Assembly (NCBI GenBank): GCA_032690845.1
Contig: CM064427.1
Coordinates: 19,727,501-19,791,500, forward strand
Origin: Eleusine coracana subsp. coracana
Taxonomy: Eukaryota > Streptophyta > Magnoliopsida > Poales > Poaceae
Direction of reading: 5' to 3'
Length of the DNA: 64,000 nt
The position numbers were made by a program, and so were the translations under genes. The notes under the pieces were generated by a model. The model had not been told where the DNA came from and did not search any database. It was given only the letters and a program-made list of their open reading frames with translations. Numbering within the stretch: position 1 is the first letter of the stretch; the number at the start of each line of letters is the position of its first letter. Positions 33,788-45,931 of this stretch are shown here, in pieces.

Positions 33788-34862
33788 ATGTCATCCAATT
33801 CAAGGCCAGGTCATTGCTTATGGAAGGATTGCTTGAAAAGGTACCTAACTGCCATGATTCCGGATGAGTTGATGGATACTCTTGTGGACTTTGCCAATAC
33901 CTTTACCGATAATCATGTGTATCATAATGATTATGTGGATGTGCCTTGTTCTAGTGAGTGCCTAGTTTCCTCTAATGATAATTTGATAGGTTGCTCTGCT
34001 AGTGTGCCTGTTGTGATGAATGATAATGATGTGTCTCTTGATCTTGCTTGCTCCTCTAGCATGACCAGTACTGATGATGCTTGTGAGCCTTTTATTGATC
34101 ATGCTAGTGATTCACATGTTGAGGAGTTCTTTGCTTTTTGGTGCTAATGATAATGAGGACTTACTTGACTCTCTTATTCGGTTGCGAGGTATTGTGGACA
34201 GGATTGGAGCATCTACTTTCGAGCTTCCCAAGTTAGTGATTGTTGAGAAAATCCTCACCTTGCTCCCTAACAGCAAGCTCCTCTACATCACCCTTGATCT
34301 CATCATGGACAAGAATCTTTCCGTTGATGATTGGATTGGGCTGCTCTTCAAGGATGAGGAGATCACCGCAAGCTTGACGCGGAAGAAGACATTCAAGGCA
34401 AACAATAGAGCATCTTCAATCAAAGGGAAAGAAGTAGTTTCAAGCTCAAACTTCTTTGATCCCTCAACAAGATTACTTTGCAACAGTTTCTACAACCCCT
34501 TGGGATCAAGACCTATACCGAGATCTTCATCAGGCGCTTCATCATGCTCTATCTCAAGTGCCATTCCAAGTTCTACTCCAAGCACTTTGGGTGGACCACA
34601 CATTGGTGTGAGAGGAGCACTGACCACAATACTCACACGATCATTTGAGATGATCAATCTCGCCACTAGAACTCCGACACCTCTGCTTCCTCTACCACAA
34701 GATCACCTTTGGCATCTTCGTTGAGCTCACCAATAGGATCTATTCTTTGAATTTGATGAATTTATGAGAAATACGAATGATGACCTTTGTGTGAATCTCT
34801 TGAGCATTTATGATCTTGTGTGCAGGATAAACTCCTTTTAGGGACTTCGGAGGATTCCACCA
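33788..34862 (+). pseudogene. gag: 5' ORF region of copia element, gag-like
   Basis: Two overlapping frames (33788-34147 and 34074-34724) join near 34140. The second reads LLDSLIRLRGIVDRIGAS, VIVEKILTLLPNSK and NLSVDDWIGLLFKDEEI, which fit the C-terminal half of UBN2-type copia gag. The first (PDELMDTLVDFANTFTDN) is conserved in the related element at 63885-64000, so it was once coding, but it lacks the usual GDDYxxWKxxM start and no CxxC zinc knuckle is seen. It is serine-rich after the capsid part. Confidence 0.5.
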
Positions 34863-35519
34863 CATAAAGTGATTGACAAGTGCCTTTGGCAAATCACCAC
34901 TCCTGAGAGAAGTTTCTTGCTTGAGGAGGTGATCAACAGAAGGCATGAGCTCTCAATTGAGAGAGTGATGGAGATGATACTTGTGCTTCACACACAAGTG
35001 CGACACGTGCTTGAGCATGTCACTGGACTTCACGACCCTCCCCACTACTACATTGATCTCGACAATGTGCACATGGGGGATGATTTTGGTCATTGGAGGT
35101 ATCGTGCTCCCAACCATCCTATAAGGAGAAGACTTCATGAAGGGTTTTCGAGAATCCCTAATTATGAGGATGGTCTCATTCGACGTGATGAGGTTAGTGA
35201 AGGTCACTTGAGTATTGCTTTAGATACTAACCCTTCTTCCTCTAGTGCTTGTCTTAGGCTACTACCAGGGTCAATTACAAGAGTGGAGGTACCCTACTGG
35301 ATACTTGATAGTGGGTGCACCCATCATATGACTGGGAAGCCAACCATGTTCACCAATATTGATGAAGACGAAGACAATGAGATGGTGACTTTTGGGGACA
35401 ACTCAAAACGGAGAGTTGGAGGCTCAGGCAAGGTGGCCATTACAGAGGATCTCCATCTCTCCAAGGTCTTTCTTATGGAAACCCTCAATTTCAACCTCTT
35501 GTCTATTTGTCAGCTGTGA
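34863..35519 (+). pseudogene. pol: Copia protease with upstream linker
   Basis: An uninterrupted frame of about 216 codons. Its first half (KCLWQITTPERSFLLEEVINRRHE...) is an unassigned, histidine- and arginine-rich linker. The second half carries VPYWILDSGCTHHMTG, the copia aspartic protease with catalytic DSG, followed by the usual VTFGDNSKRRVGGSGKVAI strand and LSKVFLMETLNFNLLSI. The frame stops at 35517-35519 where it should run into integrase, indicating a frameshift. It would cleave the polyprotein. Confidence 0.85.
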
Positions 35520-36258
35520 CATGGGATTCAAGTGCATATTTGATGAGGATGGTGTAGTGATCAAAAATGCAAAGAAAGGACTGGTATTTCATGGAGTAAG
35601 GCATGGGAACTTGTATGTCATGGACTTCAAATCAAGCAACATGCCACCAAGTACTTGCCTATTCACCAAGGCAACTAAGGGATGGTTGTGGCATAGAAGA
35701 TTGGCACATGTTGGAATGAATCAGCTCAGAAAAGTGGTCAAAAGGAATCTAGTTGAAGGAATCAAGGATGTGACCTTTGAGAAGGATAGATTGTGCAATG
35801 CTTGTCAGGCTGGAAAGCAAGTTGCATCTTCACATCCCACCAAGTCTTTCATGTCTACATCTCGTCCTCTAGTGCTCGTGCACATGGACTTGTTTGGTCC
35901 AACACACTACAAGAGTCTAGGAGGCAATCTATATTGCTTGGTGATTGTGGATGACTTCACAAGATGCACTTGGACCTTCTTTCTTGTGGACAAGTCTCAA
36001 GCAAGTGATATCTTCAGAAAGTTTGTAAGGAGAGCGAATAATGAATTCAAGGCCAACGTTGTGAAGATAAGGAGTGATAATGTGACTGAGTTCAAAAACA
36101 CAATTGTGAAGGAATATTGTGACAAGAAGGGAATCACGCATGAATTCTCCGCTACATATACTCCTGAGAAGAATGGAGTAGTGGAGAGGAAGAACAAGAC
36201 ACTCATCGCTCTTGCTCGTACTATGCTAGATGAGTATGGAACTCATGAGAGGTTTTGA
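35520..36258 (+). pseudogene. pol: Copia integrase
   Basis: Reads through the pre-integrase zinc finger (LWHRRLAHVGM, then CNACQAGKQ, giving the HHCC set). The catalytic core follows with VHMDLFGP (first Asp), IRSDNVTEF (second Asp; the usual Gly after DN is Val) and NGVVERKNKTL (Glu). The frame ends at TGA 36256 in a position where related proteins have Trp (RFW), so TGG to TGA is likely. The enzyme inserts element DNA into chromosomes. Confidence 0.9.
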
Positions 36259-36897
36259 CCTGAAGCAATCAACACGGCTTGCTACACGTCCAACCATGTA
36301 TATCTTCACCGGCTATTGAAGAAGACACCCTATGAGCTATTGGTTGGATGGAAAACCGAATGTTTCCTATTTTTGGGTCTTTGGCTGCACTTGCTACATT
36401 CTCAAGAAGAGGAGGAAGCTGAGGAAGTTTGAGAGTAGAACGGATGAAGGCATTCTTGTTTTGTACTCTGAGACTTCTAAAGCATATAGGGTCTACAATT
36501 CAGCCATAGGTTGTGTGGAAGAATCCTAGGATGTGTAATTTGATGAGTCAAATAGTTCTAAAAAAGCAGATGAATTTCATGAAGTGAACATTGGAGATGA
36601 ACTCATGAGGGAAGCTTTGAGGAATATGCCTGTGGGCAAGGTTTTACCCCACGAGGCCAATGATGTTGATATTGGTGAGCCCTCTACTCCATCACCTCAA
36701 CCAACCTCATCCTCCAAGGTGCAAGAACCAACCCAATATGCTGTTAACAAACCCACTAGCTCCTCCCAAGATTCATTGAGAGTGCATCCACGTACCCATG
36801 ACGAAACCTAAGTGAGAAGTGAACAGCCACTTCTCCAATCTATTCACATGACACCCTCTCATCCACTCCAAGCTCTAGTTCCAAGAGAAGAAAGAAT
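36259..36897 (+). pseudogene. pol: Integrase C-terminal and linker region, frameshifted
   Basis: After the stop the copia-typical TACYTSNHVYLH and TPYELLVGWK appear, then a frameshift to 36332-36529 with VSYFWVFGCTCYILKKRRKL and FESRTDEGILVLYSETSKAYRVYN, the conserved end of copia integrase. 36584-36811 is a proline/serine-rich linker to reverse transcriptase, with further stops. Confidence 0.8.
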
Positions 36898-38718
36898 ATG
36901 AGGGATTCACCCACCTCTATAAGAATCCAAGACACTCATATCTCAAGAGAGCAAGCAATCCATGATGCACAAGATATCTCACCTAGACCTCCTCCCACTC
37001 AAGAAGAATCTCTTCCTAGACCCAAAGCTATCAACAAGGATCATTCTCGTGACTTGATCATTGGGAGTCCATCTAAAGGAATTAGGACACGGAGGAATCA
37101 ATACAAGCCCAACTATGTGAGTGAAGAAAATCTTGATGAAGAAAATGTTGCAATTGAGAACTTCTCCTTTGTCTCTATGATTGAGCCCATAACCATTGAT
37201 GAAGCTATGGATGATCACAAGTGGGTAATTGCTATGCAAAAAGAGTTGAACAACTTCAAGAGGTGCAAAGTGTGGAAACTTGTTGAGAGGCCCAAGAATC
37301 ATAATGTTGTTGCAACCAAGTGGGTCTTTAAGAACAAACAAGATGAGAAAGGGGCCATTATCAAGAACAAGGCTCGCATAGTGGCTAAGGGGTATTATCA
37401 AGTGGCGGGTATTGACTTTGAAGAAACATTTGCTCTTGTGGCCCATCTTGAAGCTATTCGGATCTGACTTGCCTATGCATCACATAATGGCTTTAAGCTC
37501 TATCAAATGGATGTCAAAAGTGCTTTCTTGAATGGAGAGATCAATGAGAAAGTCTATGTGGAGCAACCTCTAGGGTTTGCGGACCCTAAACATTCAAGAC
37601 ATGTGTATAAATTGAAGAAAGCTCTCTATGGCCTCAAGCAAGCACCAAGGGAATGATATGAACATTTGAGGAAATTCCTTCTCAAGAATGGCTTCAAAAT
37701 TGGAAGTATTGATAGCACCTTATTCGCAAGGCATGTTGGGAAAGATCTCTTTATGAGCCAAATCTATGTGGATGATATCATCTATGGGCCAACAAATAAG
37801 AAGTTCAATGAAGAGTTTTGGGTGATGATGGCTAGGGAATTCCAAATGTTAATGATTGGAGAGTTGCATGTGTTTCTTGGTTTTATAGTCAAACAATTGA
37901 GAGAAGGGAACTTCATCTATCAAGAGAAGTATACCAAGGACCTTCTTAAGAGATTCAACATGGAGAATTGCAAGCCTATCCATACACCTATGGTGACAAG
38001 CAAACCCTTGGATAATGATGCAAAAGGAAAACCGGTGAACCCCAATCTATATAGATCAATGATTGGTTCTTTGCTCTAGCTCACCGCCTCAAGATCGAAC
38101 ATCATGTTTAGTGTGTGCTTGTGCACATGCTACCAAGCAAATCCAAAGGAGTCACACTTGAAGGCCATAAAGAGGATACTTAGATACCTCAAGTACACAA
38201 CTACCATGTGATTATGGTATCCTAGAGGAACAATCTTTGAGTTACTTGGGTATTCGGATTCGGACTTCACGGGATGCAAAGTGAATAGAAAGAGCAGATC
38301 TGGAGGTTGCCAATTTCTTGGATGATCACTTGTATCTTGGAGCTCAAAGAAGCAAAACTCGATGGCTCTATCTACAGCCAAAGCGGAGTATATGGCAGCA
38401 GGAGCGTGTTGTGCCCAACTTCTCTACATGAGGCAAACTCTCTTGGATTATGGCATCAACTTCACTCAAATGCCATTATATTGTGATAGTGAGGCGACAA
38501 TCAAAATGGCTCTCAAAACTAGAGATCATGGTCATGCAAAGCATATTTAAGTCAAGCATCATTTCATAAGAGACTATGTTGAGAACAAGGACATTGAGTT
38601 GTTGAGTTTGCGGACTCATGAACAATTGACGAATATCTTCACCAAGCCACCCGACGAGAAGACCTTCAACAAGCTAATGGGAGAACTCAATGTTCTCGAC
38701 CTTTCAAACTTCACATGA
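36898..38718 (+). pseudogene. pol: Copia reverse transcriptase and RNase H in one frame with six internal stops
   Basis: One frame runs from 36898 to the natural stop at 38716-38718 with stops at 37465, 37654, 38077, 38209, 38323 and 38548 and no frameshift. RT motifs in order: WVIAMQKELNNFKRCKVW, VATKWVFKNK, KARIVAKGY, YQMDVKSAFLNGE, YKLKKALYGLKQAP and SQIYVDDIIYG with the catalytic DD. RNase H motifs: GYSDSDFTGC, LSTAKAEYMAA, LYCDSEATIKMA and VKHHFIRDYV, ending with THEQLTNIFTKP. Five of the six stops are TGA or TAG. The combined enzyme makes cDNA; here it is dead. Confidence 0.92.
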
Positions 38719-39894
38719 GTAACCCAAAAGCTTGTCTCTTGTAAATATGTATAGCTTTCCTTTGTTTGTTTTGTTGTTTGTGCCTTTGTTTTGTGCTTGT
38801 TTCTCTTCATCTTGTAGGTCAACTTCGGACATCCTTGAGATAGCAATAGACATGGGTTAAGTTTGGGAAGATGGTTCATGGTATGCCCAAGGCTTTGAAG
38901 AATGGTCCATTATGAGTAAGCTCGAGAAGGGAACAACTCATCGTTGGCACTTTGGTTTGTAGCCTTCTCTTTCTTTCTTTTTAGCGTCGCATCATGCATG
39001 TGTATGCTTGTTGCATTTGCATTTGCAATCCTTGCATTCATGCACTCTTGCATTGTGATACCGTACATGCTTCCAAGCATGTTTCTAGAGGGAGTTGCTT
39101 ATTTACAATGTAAGTATATGACCCTCTAGATGATCACATAGTGATGTTTGTGCTTCATGCCCATTGAGTCATGTTCAAACGAGATCCAAGGTTAAATCTA
39201 CTCGCACGGCTTAAGGACAAGTGACTCATATATTCCCAACACACTAATGATTAACCATTGCATACTTGAGAAATACTTTGTTGAGTCATGTGTGTAGGGG
39301 GAGCTATGGTGGAACGCCATCATGACCAAGGAGGAGCACCATGAAAGGGGGAGCTTCCAAACTCTTGCCGTTTATTATTTGGTCCTTGGTTCTCTTATGT
39401 TTTTTTCATTTGGAGAACAAGAGAAGTCATGAAGATCAAAAGAAGATGGATGAGAAGAACATGAAGACAATGGTGCATGTTCACTTGGACTACATATGAA
39501 GATCATGACAAGATGAACATCTACACCAACATGGAGAAAAACAATAATGAACATCTACACTTGGAGAAAAACAACAATGAACATCTACACCTACATGAAC
39601 ATCTATGTCTATGGTGCATGTCTACATTAACAAGATCATCTACCACAACACCATGATGAGCGCAAAATTCAACTCAAGCGAAACTTCTAGTGCCCTACAT
39701 GATTGGGTAATTCTCCCTCAACACCTAGCACATTCCAAAGGGGAGACTACTTCCAAGGTAACGACTAAGGTAATTTTCAAACCTTTCTTTTCTCTTGGTT
39801 CCTCGTTTTCGTTCGAGTCTTTTGTCCCTTCCTGCTTATTCTTTTGGGACTCGTTCGTTTTGGGTCATTATAAGAAGTGGTTGTCATCCATCAC
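38719..39894 (+). other. Non-coding 3' region of copia element
   Basis: No coding sequence. It includes two near-identical 30-bp units (TGGAGAAAAACAAnAATGAA...) at 39532-39591 and GGGGGAGC purine blocks at about 39297 and 39347, before the polypurine tract. Confidence 0.6.
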
Positions 39895-39909
39895 CAAAAA
39901 GGGGGAGAT
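39895..39909 (+). other. Polypurine tract
   Basis: AAAAAGGGGGAGATT directly precedes the 3' LTR start TGTAAGG; it primes plus-strand DNA synthesis. Confidence 0.88.
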
Positions 39910-41791
39910 TGTAAGGTTCATGACCACTAAGGTCACCCCAAGGTATGAATGTTTTGTTGATGAATAACAAACATGAAATATGACTAATGTCTATACGAGT
40001 GTTGTGCATGTAGGAAACCCTTCTACTTAATGATGGTCAATGATGGTTGCCTTGGTGATGGATGATAATGACCACAAGCATAGAGGCTTGATGAGCTTGA
40101 TGGAGTCCAAGGGTTGATAGAGATGGATCAAGGCTAAGGACAAGCGATGGAGCAAGTGTTTGGAACATTTGTCTAGTTGTTAGGGCTTTGAGTCCATAGG
40201 AAAAACCGGACTATCAAGGGGGTCTAGGTCATATCTCTTTAGGTCATGCTAGTCGATGATGTGCATGAAGGCTCAGTGAAATCACAGGCACTAGGTGACA
40301 GTGGAGAAGCCAAGGAGTTGTTGAAAGAAGCCGGGAAACGAAGTCAAGTGAGGACGAGGAGTTTCAAGTTCTCGACAGAGTGACCGGACAGAGGGGTCAA
40401 AGGAGACCGGGCTATATGGTCACTAGGAGACCAGAGAGCAGTCTGTGAGGAGTCTGTTAGCGTGAAGACCCGTACTGACTGGATGTTACGGTCAGTAGAC
40501 CGGACGGTCCGGTCTGTAAGGATGGGAGTCTGGTAGAGAGGTGCAGAAATGGGTGCTCTCTGGAATGGATAGTGATGAAGTGACTAAATGGTCCGGTCAG
40601 AGTAGAAATCACTCAAGGATAGAGACCTGTCAGTTCTGGAGGAGCCGTCACAGAGTGACCGGACGGTTAGTTGGTCTAAAAAGATGGTTTCATGGAGCAA
40701 CGGCTAGTTTGAGGTTGGAAGCCTATATAACTTTGTTGTTGGGGTCATGGAGACCTCTCTTGGCTAGTGGAATACCTTGGAGCATTTGGTAAGAGCCAAG
40801 AGGAAAAGAGAGGAGCACTAGGAGAGGATTTGGATAACTTGAGAGTACTAAAGAGAGTAACTTGAGTAATTATGCACATCTAGGGCTAGGGTGTCCTTGA
40901 GGGTGTGATCTAAGTTGTTACTCTTGGTTTATGGTGAGACCTAGACCGGTTTGGTGACGGTGATCGAGCCGATCATGATTGGTTGTGAAGGCCGTCACAT
41001 GTTTGTATACGGTTTGAGCCTACCGGTGAAAGGGGCATCGCTAGTGAGCGTCCGTGTCGGCTCAGGGAGTGTGGCAAGTTCTCGAGGGAGGCGAGCATGT
41101 GCCTTGGTGGCAGCGGTGACACAACCGAGTCTTCACTCTAGGAGTGATTGCGGGCTCGTGTGCGAGAACTCCACTTGATGGTGAGAGGGACCAGGACTCT
41201 GACGAGAGTGGTCCAACGAGGAGTAGGGGAAGGCGCCATCCTTCCGAGACCTCGGAAAAAAAATATCATGAGCCATCTCTTACTCTACTCCTTACATTGA
41301 TGCCTTACTTTCCGCATTTATATACCGTGCTATTCATGCTTATGTGCCTACCTTGCTTTAGTCGATTACCTTGCATACTTGCATGAATAGGCTTCTCTAC
41401 TTGCTAGTTGTGCTTAGCTTTCACTTGATCACTAGCATGTATAGGAGTTGCTTTGGCTTGATTGATCACCGTAGTATGTATTGTGCTACTCATGCTTGTG
41501 TGTCTATGTTGTACTAGATGATCTAGTAGCTTTGCATAAGTAGGCTCCTATGCTAGCTTGTTGTGTACTTCCGTGTGTCTTTGTTTACTAGCTTGCATAG
41601 GAGTTGTGTGCCTCGCGTGTGATGCACTAGTATACTTAGGTTGTCTTTCCTATCATAGGGTTATCTTATTAGTGTGACCACCACTAGAATTATGTAGGAG
41701 TTGTTTGAGTGGTCAGTTTTAGTAATTGGCAAATTAGGTACATAGTTTGAGTTCCCGATTCATCCCCCCTCTTGGTCACTCAATCCTTTCA
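39910..41791 (+). repeat. 3' LTR of copia element (1882 bp)
   Basis: Starts TGTAAGGTTCATG and ends ATCCTTTCA like the 5' copy. It is about 60 bp longer. TATATAA at 40724-40730; C6 near the end. Confidence 0.92.
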
Positions 41792-41802
41792 CAGACTTTC
41801 AC

Positions 41803-42108
41803 TAAGGATGTGTTCGTTTCCTGCGTACTAAATTTTAGTCATGTCCCATTGAATATTGGGATACTAATTAGAAGTAATAAATATAAACTAATAATAGACC
41901 ATAAAGAGATGAGTCTATTGAGCCTAATTAGACCATGATTAGAACAGTAAACATCTCATAATAATAGCTTCATTGAGCTTAATAGAATCATCTCACAAAT
42001 TAGCCTACAACTGTGTAATTAATTTTATATTTAGTCACCCTATTTAGCGTTCAAAGAATTAATATGACAACACTAAAATTTACACCCTAGAAAACGAACA
42101 CACCTTAA
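41803..42108. mobile_element. MITE-like element with GTGTTCG inverted ends (~306 bp)
   Basis: The left end CTAAGGATGTGTTCGTTT and right end AAAACGAACACACCTTAAG are inverted repeats, and the inner parts (ACTAAATTTTAGTCATGTC and GACAACACTAAAATTT) also pair. The interior is AT-rich and non-coding. The family may be PIF/Harbinger- or hAT-derived; no clean target duplication was found. Confidence 0.6.
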
Positions 42109-42581
42109 GTCAGGCACTCACCCAGAAAACTCATACAAAAAATTTTAGGTAGCATTTCCATCACATATGATCTATATCTGAGTATATCAGGTCTTGAATC
42201 TCACAATAAAAAAAGAGTATATCAGGCCTTGATCAGAATTATTACACTTCGATTATCCATTTCTTTGGACAAAATAGTTTCAGAGATATAAATATCATAT
42301 GTTTAGACTCAACTTGAAGAAACACATTCATAATATCACTTTTTAAGTACTATAACTCTATTTTAAAATATAAAAGTGATCAAAAGTCAGGTTCTCACAA
42401 GGTTGCATGCCTCAATGTAAGGGAGGGATCAAAGGAGGATTTGGGGTTTTCTCGACCTGTGAGAGAAGGTCTTCTTCTTAGCAAAACACTTCCGGGGTTG
42501 TCTTACTCCGGTTGGTCGAGTTGTTTTAGGTATTCAAAACTGGAGACTCGGTGTATGTAATAGACAGTAAGAAAAAATATA
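42109..42581. other. Intergenic DNA, nothing recognised
   Basis: No gene or repeat identified between two MITEs. A short near-duplicate, AGTATATCAGGNCTTGA, occurs at about 42181 and 42216. Confidence 0.4.
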
Positions 42582-42815
42582 CTCCCCCATTCTAAAATTG
42601 TTGTCGGCATTGACTTTTTTCGTCATCTTTGACCGTTCGTCTTATTCAAAATATTTGTTTAAATATAAAAAGTTATAAATTATATTTAAATTTTGTCTAG
42701 TAATAAAACAAGTCATGAAAAAATACATAATATTTTTAGAAATTTTTTAAATAAGACGAGTAGTCAAAAATAGCGAAAAAAGTCAATGATGACGATAATT
42801 TTGGAACAGAGGAAG
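42582..42815. mobile_element. Stowaway MITE (234 bp)
   Basis: TA at 42580-42581 and 42816-42817. Left end CTCCCCCATTCTAAAATTG; right end reverse complement CTTCCTCTGTTCCAAAATTA; the inverted similarity continues into ATTGACTTTTTTCG. Same length as the copy at 27856-28089. Confidence 0.85.
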
Positions 42816-42817
42816 TA

Positions 42818-43463
42818 TATAATACTCTGTATATGCCGATATATGATCAACGGACATGTTTGCATATGAGACATCGTGAACACATGTAAGAGACCTGAAA
42901 TGTAAAGCCCTACACAACATCCAGCAAATAATCTCTACCATTTCATCTATACAAGATGATGATACATCACTGGGAAGCGCATACAACAATATACCAAAGT
43001 CTGCCTGCTCGCATGTGACAGCGTCAGGCATATGTCCTTCTGTATCCAAATTCCAAAGACTGTCCATATACACTGCATATGATGAACGCTCCATTAATTT
43101 GGTATAGTAGCATATTTGTTGCCTATATGTACGGTAGCTACAGCACAAGTTCTGCTCTATTATTCCAAAACCCTGTAGGCATGTGACTATAAGGGGTCAG
43201 CAACAAGCTCTAATATCTGTTTGTGCAGGACTTATCAGATAGCGCTAGCTAGCTACAACCTCGCTCTTGTTATCATCTTCTGGGGTTGGCCAACTAGCTT
43301 CGGAAACGACAAAGACAGCTAGTGTGCGAGCTGGTGTGCGGTCCTCCACAATCAAACTCGCAACTTAGATGAACGAAAGAATATGATCAGCTTGATTGGT
43401 CAAGGATTTTATGCCTTATTAGATGCCTGCATCTGCATTTGCTTCGATCAGTGGCAGAGCTAC
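42818..43463. other. Intergenic DNA, nothing convincing
   Basis: A 121-codon minus-strand ORF crosses from here into the MITE but shows no recognisable domain. No other feature seen. Confidence 0.4.
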
Positions 43464-43740
43464 CACTACAAGAAATTTGACATTCTATAATGATTATAGA
43501 ATGACATTTAGTAAAAATATCGCAGAGTAATTTATTTTACGATGTTTCATTCAACTTAGTGATGATGATTTCAAGTGCGTCGTAAATATCACGTAGAAAT
43601 CATCGCAAACTAGACCAATGTCATGTTGCGACAAATCATTGTCTGTCGTAAGAAGCAAATGAGAAACATCGCTATTTTATGACATTAGTAAATCGTCGTA
43701 ACTAAGATTTCCTCACTAAAATTTTTATTTTATCTTTTTT
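43464..43740 (+). mobile_element. CACTA-type left terminus (fragment)
   Basis: CACTACAAGAAATTTG is the standard CACTA terminal repeat of grasses. It is followed by short repeats in both orientations of a different family from the element at 28531 (TCGTCGTAA, ATCGCAnA, TGACATT words, e.g. TCTATAATGATTATAGA at 43484-43500). No matching TTTCTTGTAGTG end was found downstream in the window. Confidence 0.5.
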
Positions 43741-44574
43741 CAATACCTTTTGGGTGCTTCGGTGTGGAGGTAAAATGATTTTTCTCTAAAAAGCCACCTT
43801 TTTATACAAGAATGTTTTTGTCATATTAGTGATGCATATCTTGGTAAAGATATTTGAAAGAATAAAAGGGTGAAAATATTGAGGGAGAAAAAGGACTAGC
43901 CATGCAATAGGTCAAACCGACCAACTTGTAAATTTGAAAAAAAAAACAAAGTGAAAAAACAATGACAAAACAAGAATGCCAGGCCTAGCTGTTCATCACC
44001 TCCACCGATTGTGTGAAAAAAAGCCCCGGTTGTGGAAAAAAAGGGAAAAACAAAATGGCCTGACTGAGCAACCACTTCGACCTACTTGTGCGAAAAACAA
44101 AACCAAAAATGTGGCACGGACATGGAAGGCACACCGTGGATTCTCGTCGGGTTGTGTAATGACCAGACGTTTTCAGGCATAATTAAAAAGGCACACTTTT
44201 GTTGCTTAAACTGATTCTTTATAAGTGTTACATGAATCAAAATAAATACAAATTTTCCTCTTTGTTGCTTAATCCGCTCTAGTGTTTTGTTATTTTTCTT
44301 CATTATTGCTTCTATTATATTTCCAGCAAAACAATAATCTTACTTCATTTTTTAGCCGACTGATGATTTTTTTCTTCTGCTTTTATTTTATTTTCCTAAG
44401 AAAAACAATAATCATGTTCATTCTTCTGTGAAAATAAAAAGACAAAAATGAGCTGAATGTGTCTCAAGCAAGAAATCAAACTTGAGAGCACTCCACCCAC
44501 ATTTCATGCCGACCAACCCAGCTACTTCACACTTTGTGTTGGTTGCTGGCATATTTGCTTGTTATATCTCCGGT
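43741..44574. other. Unassigned repetitive DNA
   Basis: Contains 44207-44256, whose sequence recurs at 46388-46435 (GCTTAAACTGATTCTTT, then AAGTGT-ACATG-ATCAAA). No coding sequence supported. Confidence 0.4.
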
Positions 44575-45500
44575 ACCGACGGTCCGGTCTATACAGAGGT
44601 TGCTCGGGACAGAGAAGTGCAGAAATGAATGCTCTCTGGAATGGAGAGAGAATGTGCAGATCGGATGGTCTAGTCAGTACAAGGAGTTCACCTGCGCAGC
44701 GAAGCCAACGACTCGGAGAGTCATTCTAGGAGTGACCGAACGGTCCGATCAGATAGAGACTGGACAGTCTGGTCAGTGCATCTAGAAAGATGATCTCGTG
44801 GAGCAACGACTAGTTGGAAGTTAGAAGCCAATATAACTTCGTTGCTGGGTTTTGAAGACCTCTCTTGGCTAGTGGAATTGCTTGGAGCATTTGGTGAGAG
44901 CCAAGAGAAAAAGAGAGCAGCACTAGGAGGAGATATTGCATATCTTGAGAGTGCTAGTGAGAGTAACAAGAACATTATGCACATCTAAGGCTAGGGTGTC
45001 TTTGAGGGTGTGATCTAGGCTGTTACTCTTAATCTATAGTGAGACCTAGACCAGTTAGGTGTCGGTGATCGAGCCTATCATGATCGGTTGTGAAGGCCGT
45101 CACATATTTGTACACGGTTTGAGCCCACCGATGAAAGGGGCATCGCTAGTAAGCGCCCGTGTCGGCTCGGAGAGTCCCGCAAGTTCTTGAGGGAGGCGAG
45201 CTTGTGCCTTGGTGGCAGCGGTGACGCGCACCGTGTCTTTACTCCGGGAGTGATTGTGGGCTCATGGGCGAGTACTCCGTATTTGTGGCGGGAGGACCGA
45301 AACTCCAGCGAAAGTGGTCCACTGAGGATTAGTAAAGGCACCATCCTTCCAAGACCTCGAAAAAAAGTTATAAGCATTCGTTGACCCTCTCTTTACTATT
45401 CTGCACTTATGTGCTCTAGTGAGTAGGTTGAATTATGTCTTGCATAGGCTAGTGTGTTTAGCTTCTGTATTCGCTCTCAAAATAAACACTAGCATCTGTA
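44575..45500 (+). repeat. Fragment of copia LTR (same family as 31897)
   Basis: Parallels the interior of the copia LTR: dyads GGTACCGACGGTCCGG (about 44570) and CCGAACGGTCCGATC, ACGACTAGTTG-GAAG, CCAATATAAC (decayed TATA), GAGACCTAGACC, GAGCCTATCATGATCGG and GAAAGGGGCATCGCTAG. Both LTR termini are missing, and the similarity fades after about 45375. Confidence 0.75.
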
Positions 45501-45930
45501 AGAGTCTTGACCTCTTAGAACTGTTAAGTTACAACGATTGCTAGGTTCAAATAGTATAAATTAAACTATTCGAATTCGTGATCGGCTTACCGATGCATCC
45601 CTTCCTCTCGGTACATCTTCAGTCGTTACATCTAGCAAGCCCATCCTACCTAGGCCGAGTCCAACAGGCCCACATCTAGTTGACCAAGTCAGTCTGGCTA
45701 GAAGCGGAGAGAAAAAGTTAAAAATTTAGACAACCAACGGTTTCATTTGCTATCTCAGCTTTGATGAAGAAACTTAAAAGAATAAAATGATGGAAGTGTT
45801 AAAAAAAGAAAAAAAAAATTATCAGCTACGTAGACAAAACCCACCTTCTAATGAAAAAAAACCCTTTGTTTTTTTCTGAGCATATCTTGGGGCGAGCAGT
45901 CACATTGGCCAACGGGAAACAAAAAGCAAA
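45501..45930. other. Unassigned DNA
   Basis: No gene or known element recognised. Confidence 0.35.
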
Positions 45931-45931
45931 A

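Larger units (their letters stand above)
31897..41791 (+). mobile_element. Full-length Ty1/copia retrotransposon, SIRE/Maximus-like, inactive
   Basis: Complete structure: 5' LTR 31897-33719, primer site at 33722, a weakly recognisable gag, protease, integrase, reverse transcriptase and RNase H in copia order up to 38718, a 1.2-kb non-coding 3' region, polypurine tract and 3' LTR 39910-41791. Flanks are GAGAC (31892-31896) and CAGAC (41792-41796), a 5-bp target duplication with one mismatch. The LTR starts differ at roughly 12 of the first 135 positions by eye, so the insertion is old. All pol domains are identifiable but carry many stops. Confidence 0.92.

Noticed and set aside
31897..41791. 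Possibility of an active copia element
   Set aside because: Six in-frame stops in RT/RNase H, stops and frameshifts in integrase and gag, and LTRs diverged by roughly 9 percent by eye rule it out.
42783..43148. 121-codon minus-strand ORF
   Set aside because: Its end lies in a Stowaway MITE, no motif is recognisable and there are no supporting gene signals.
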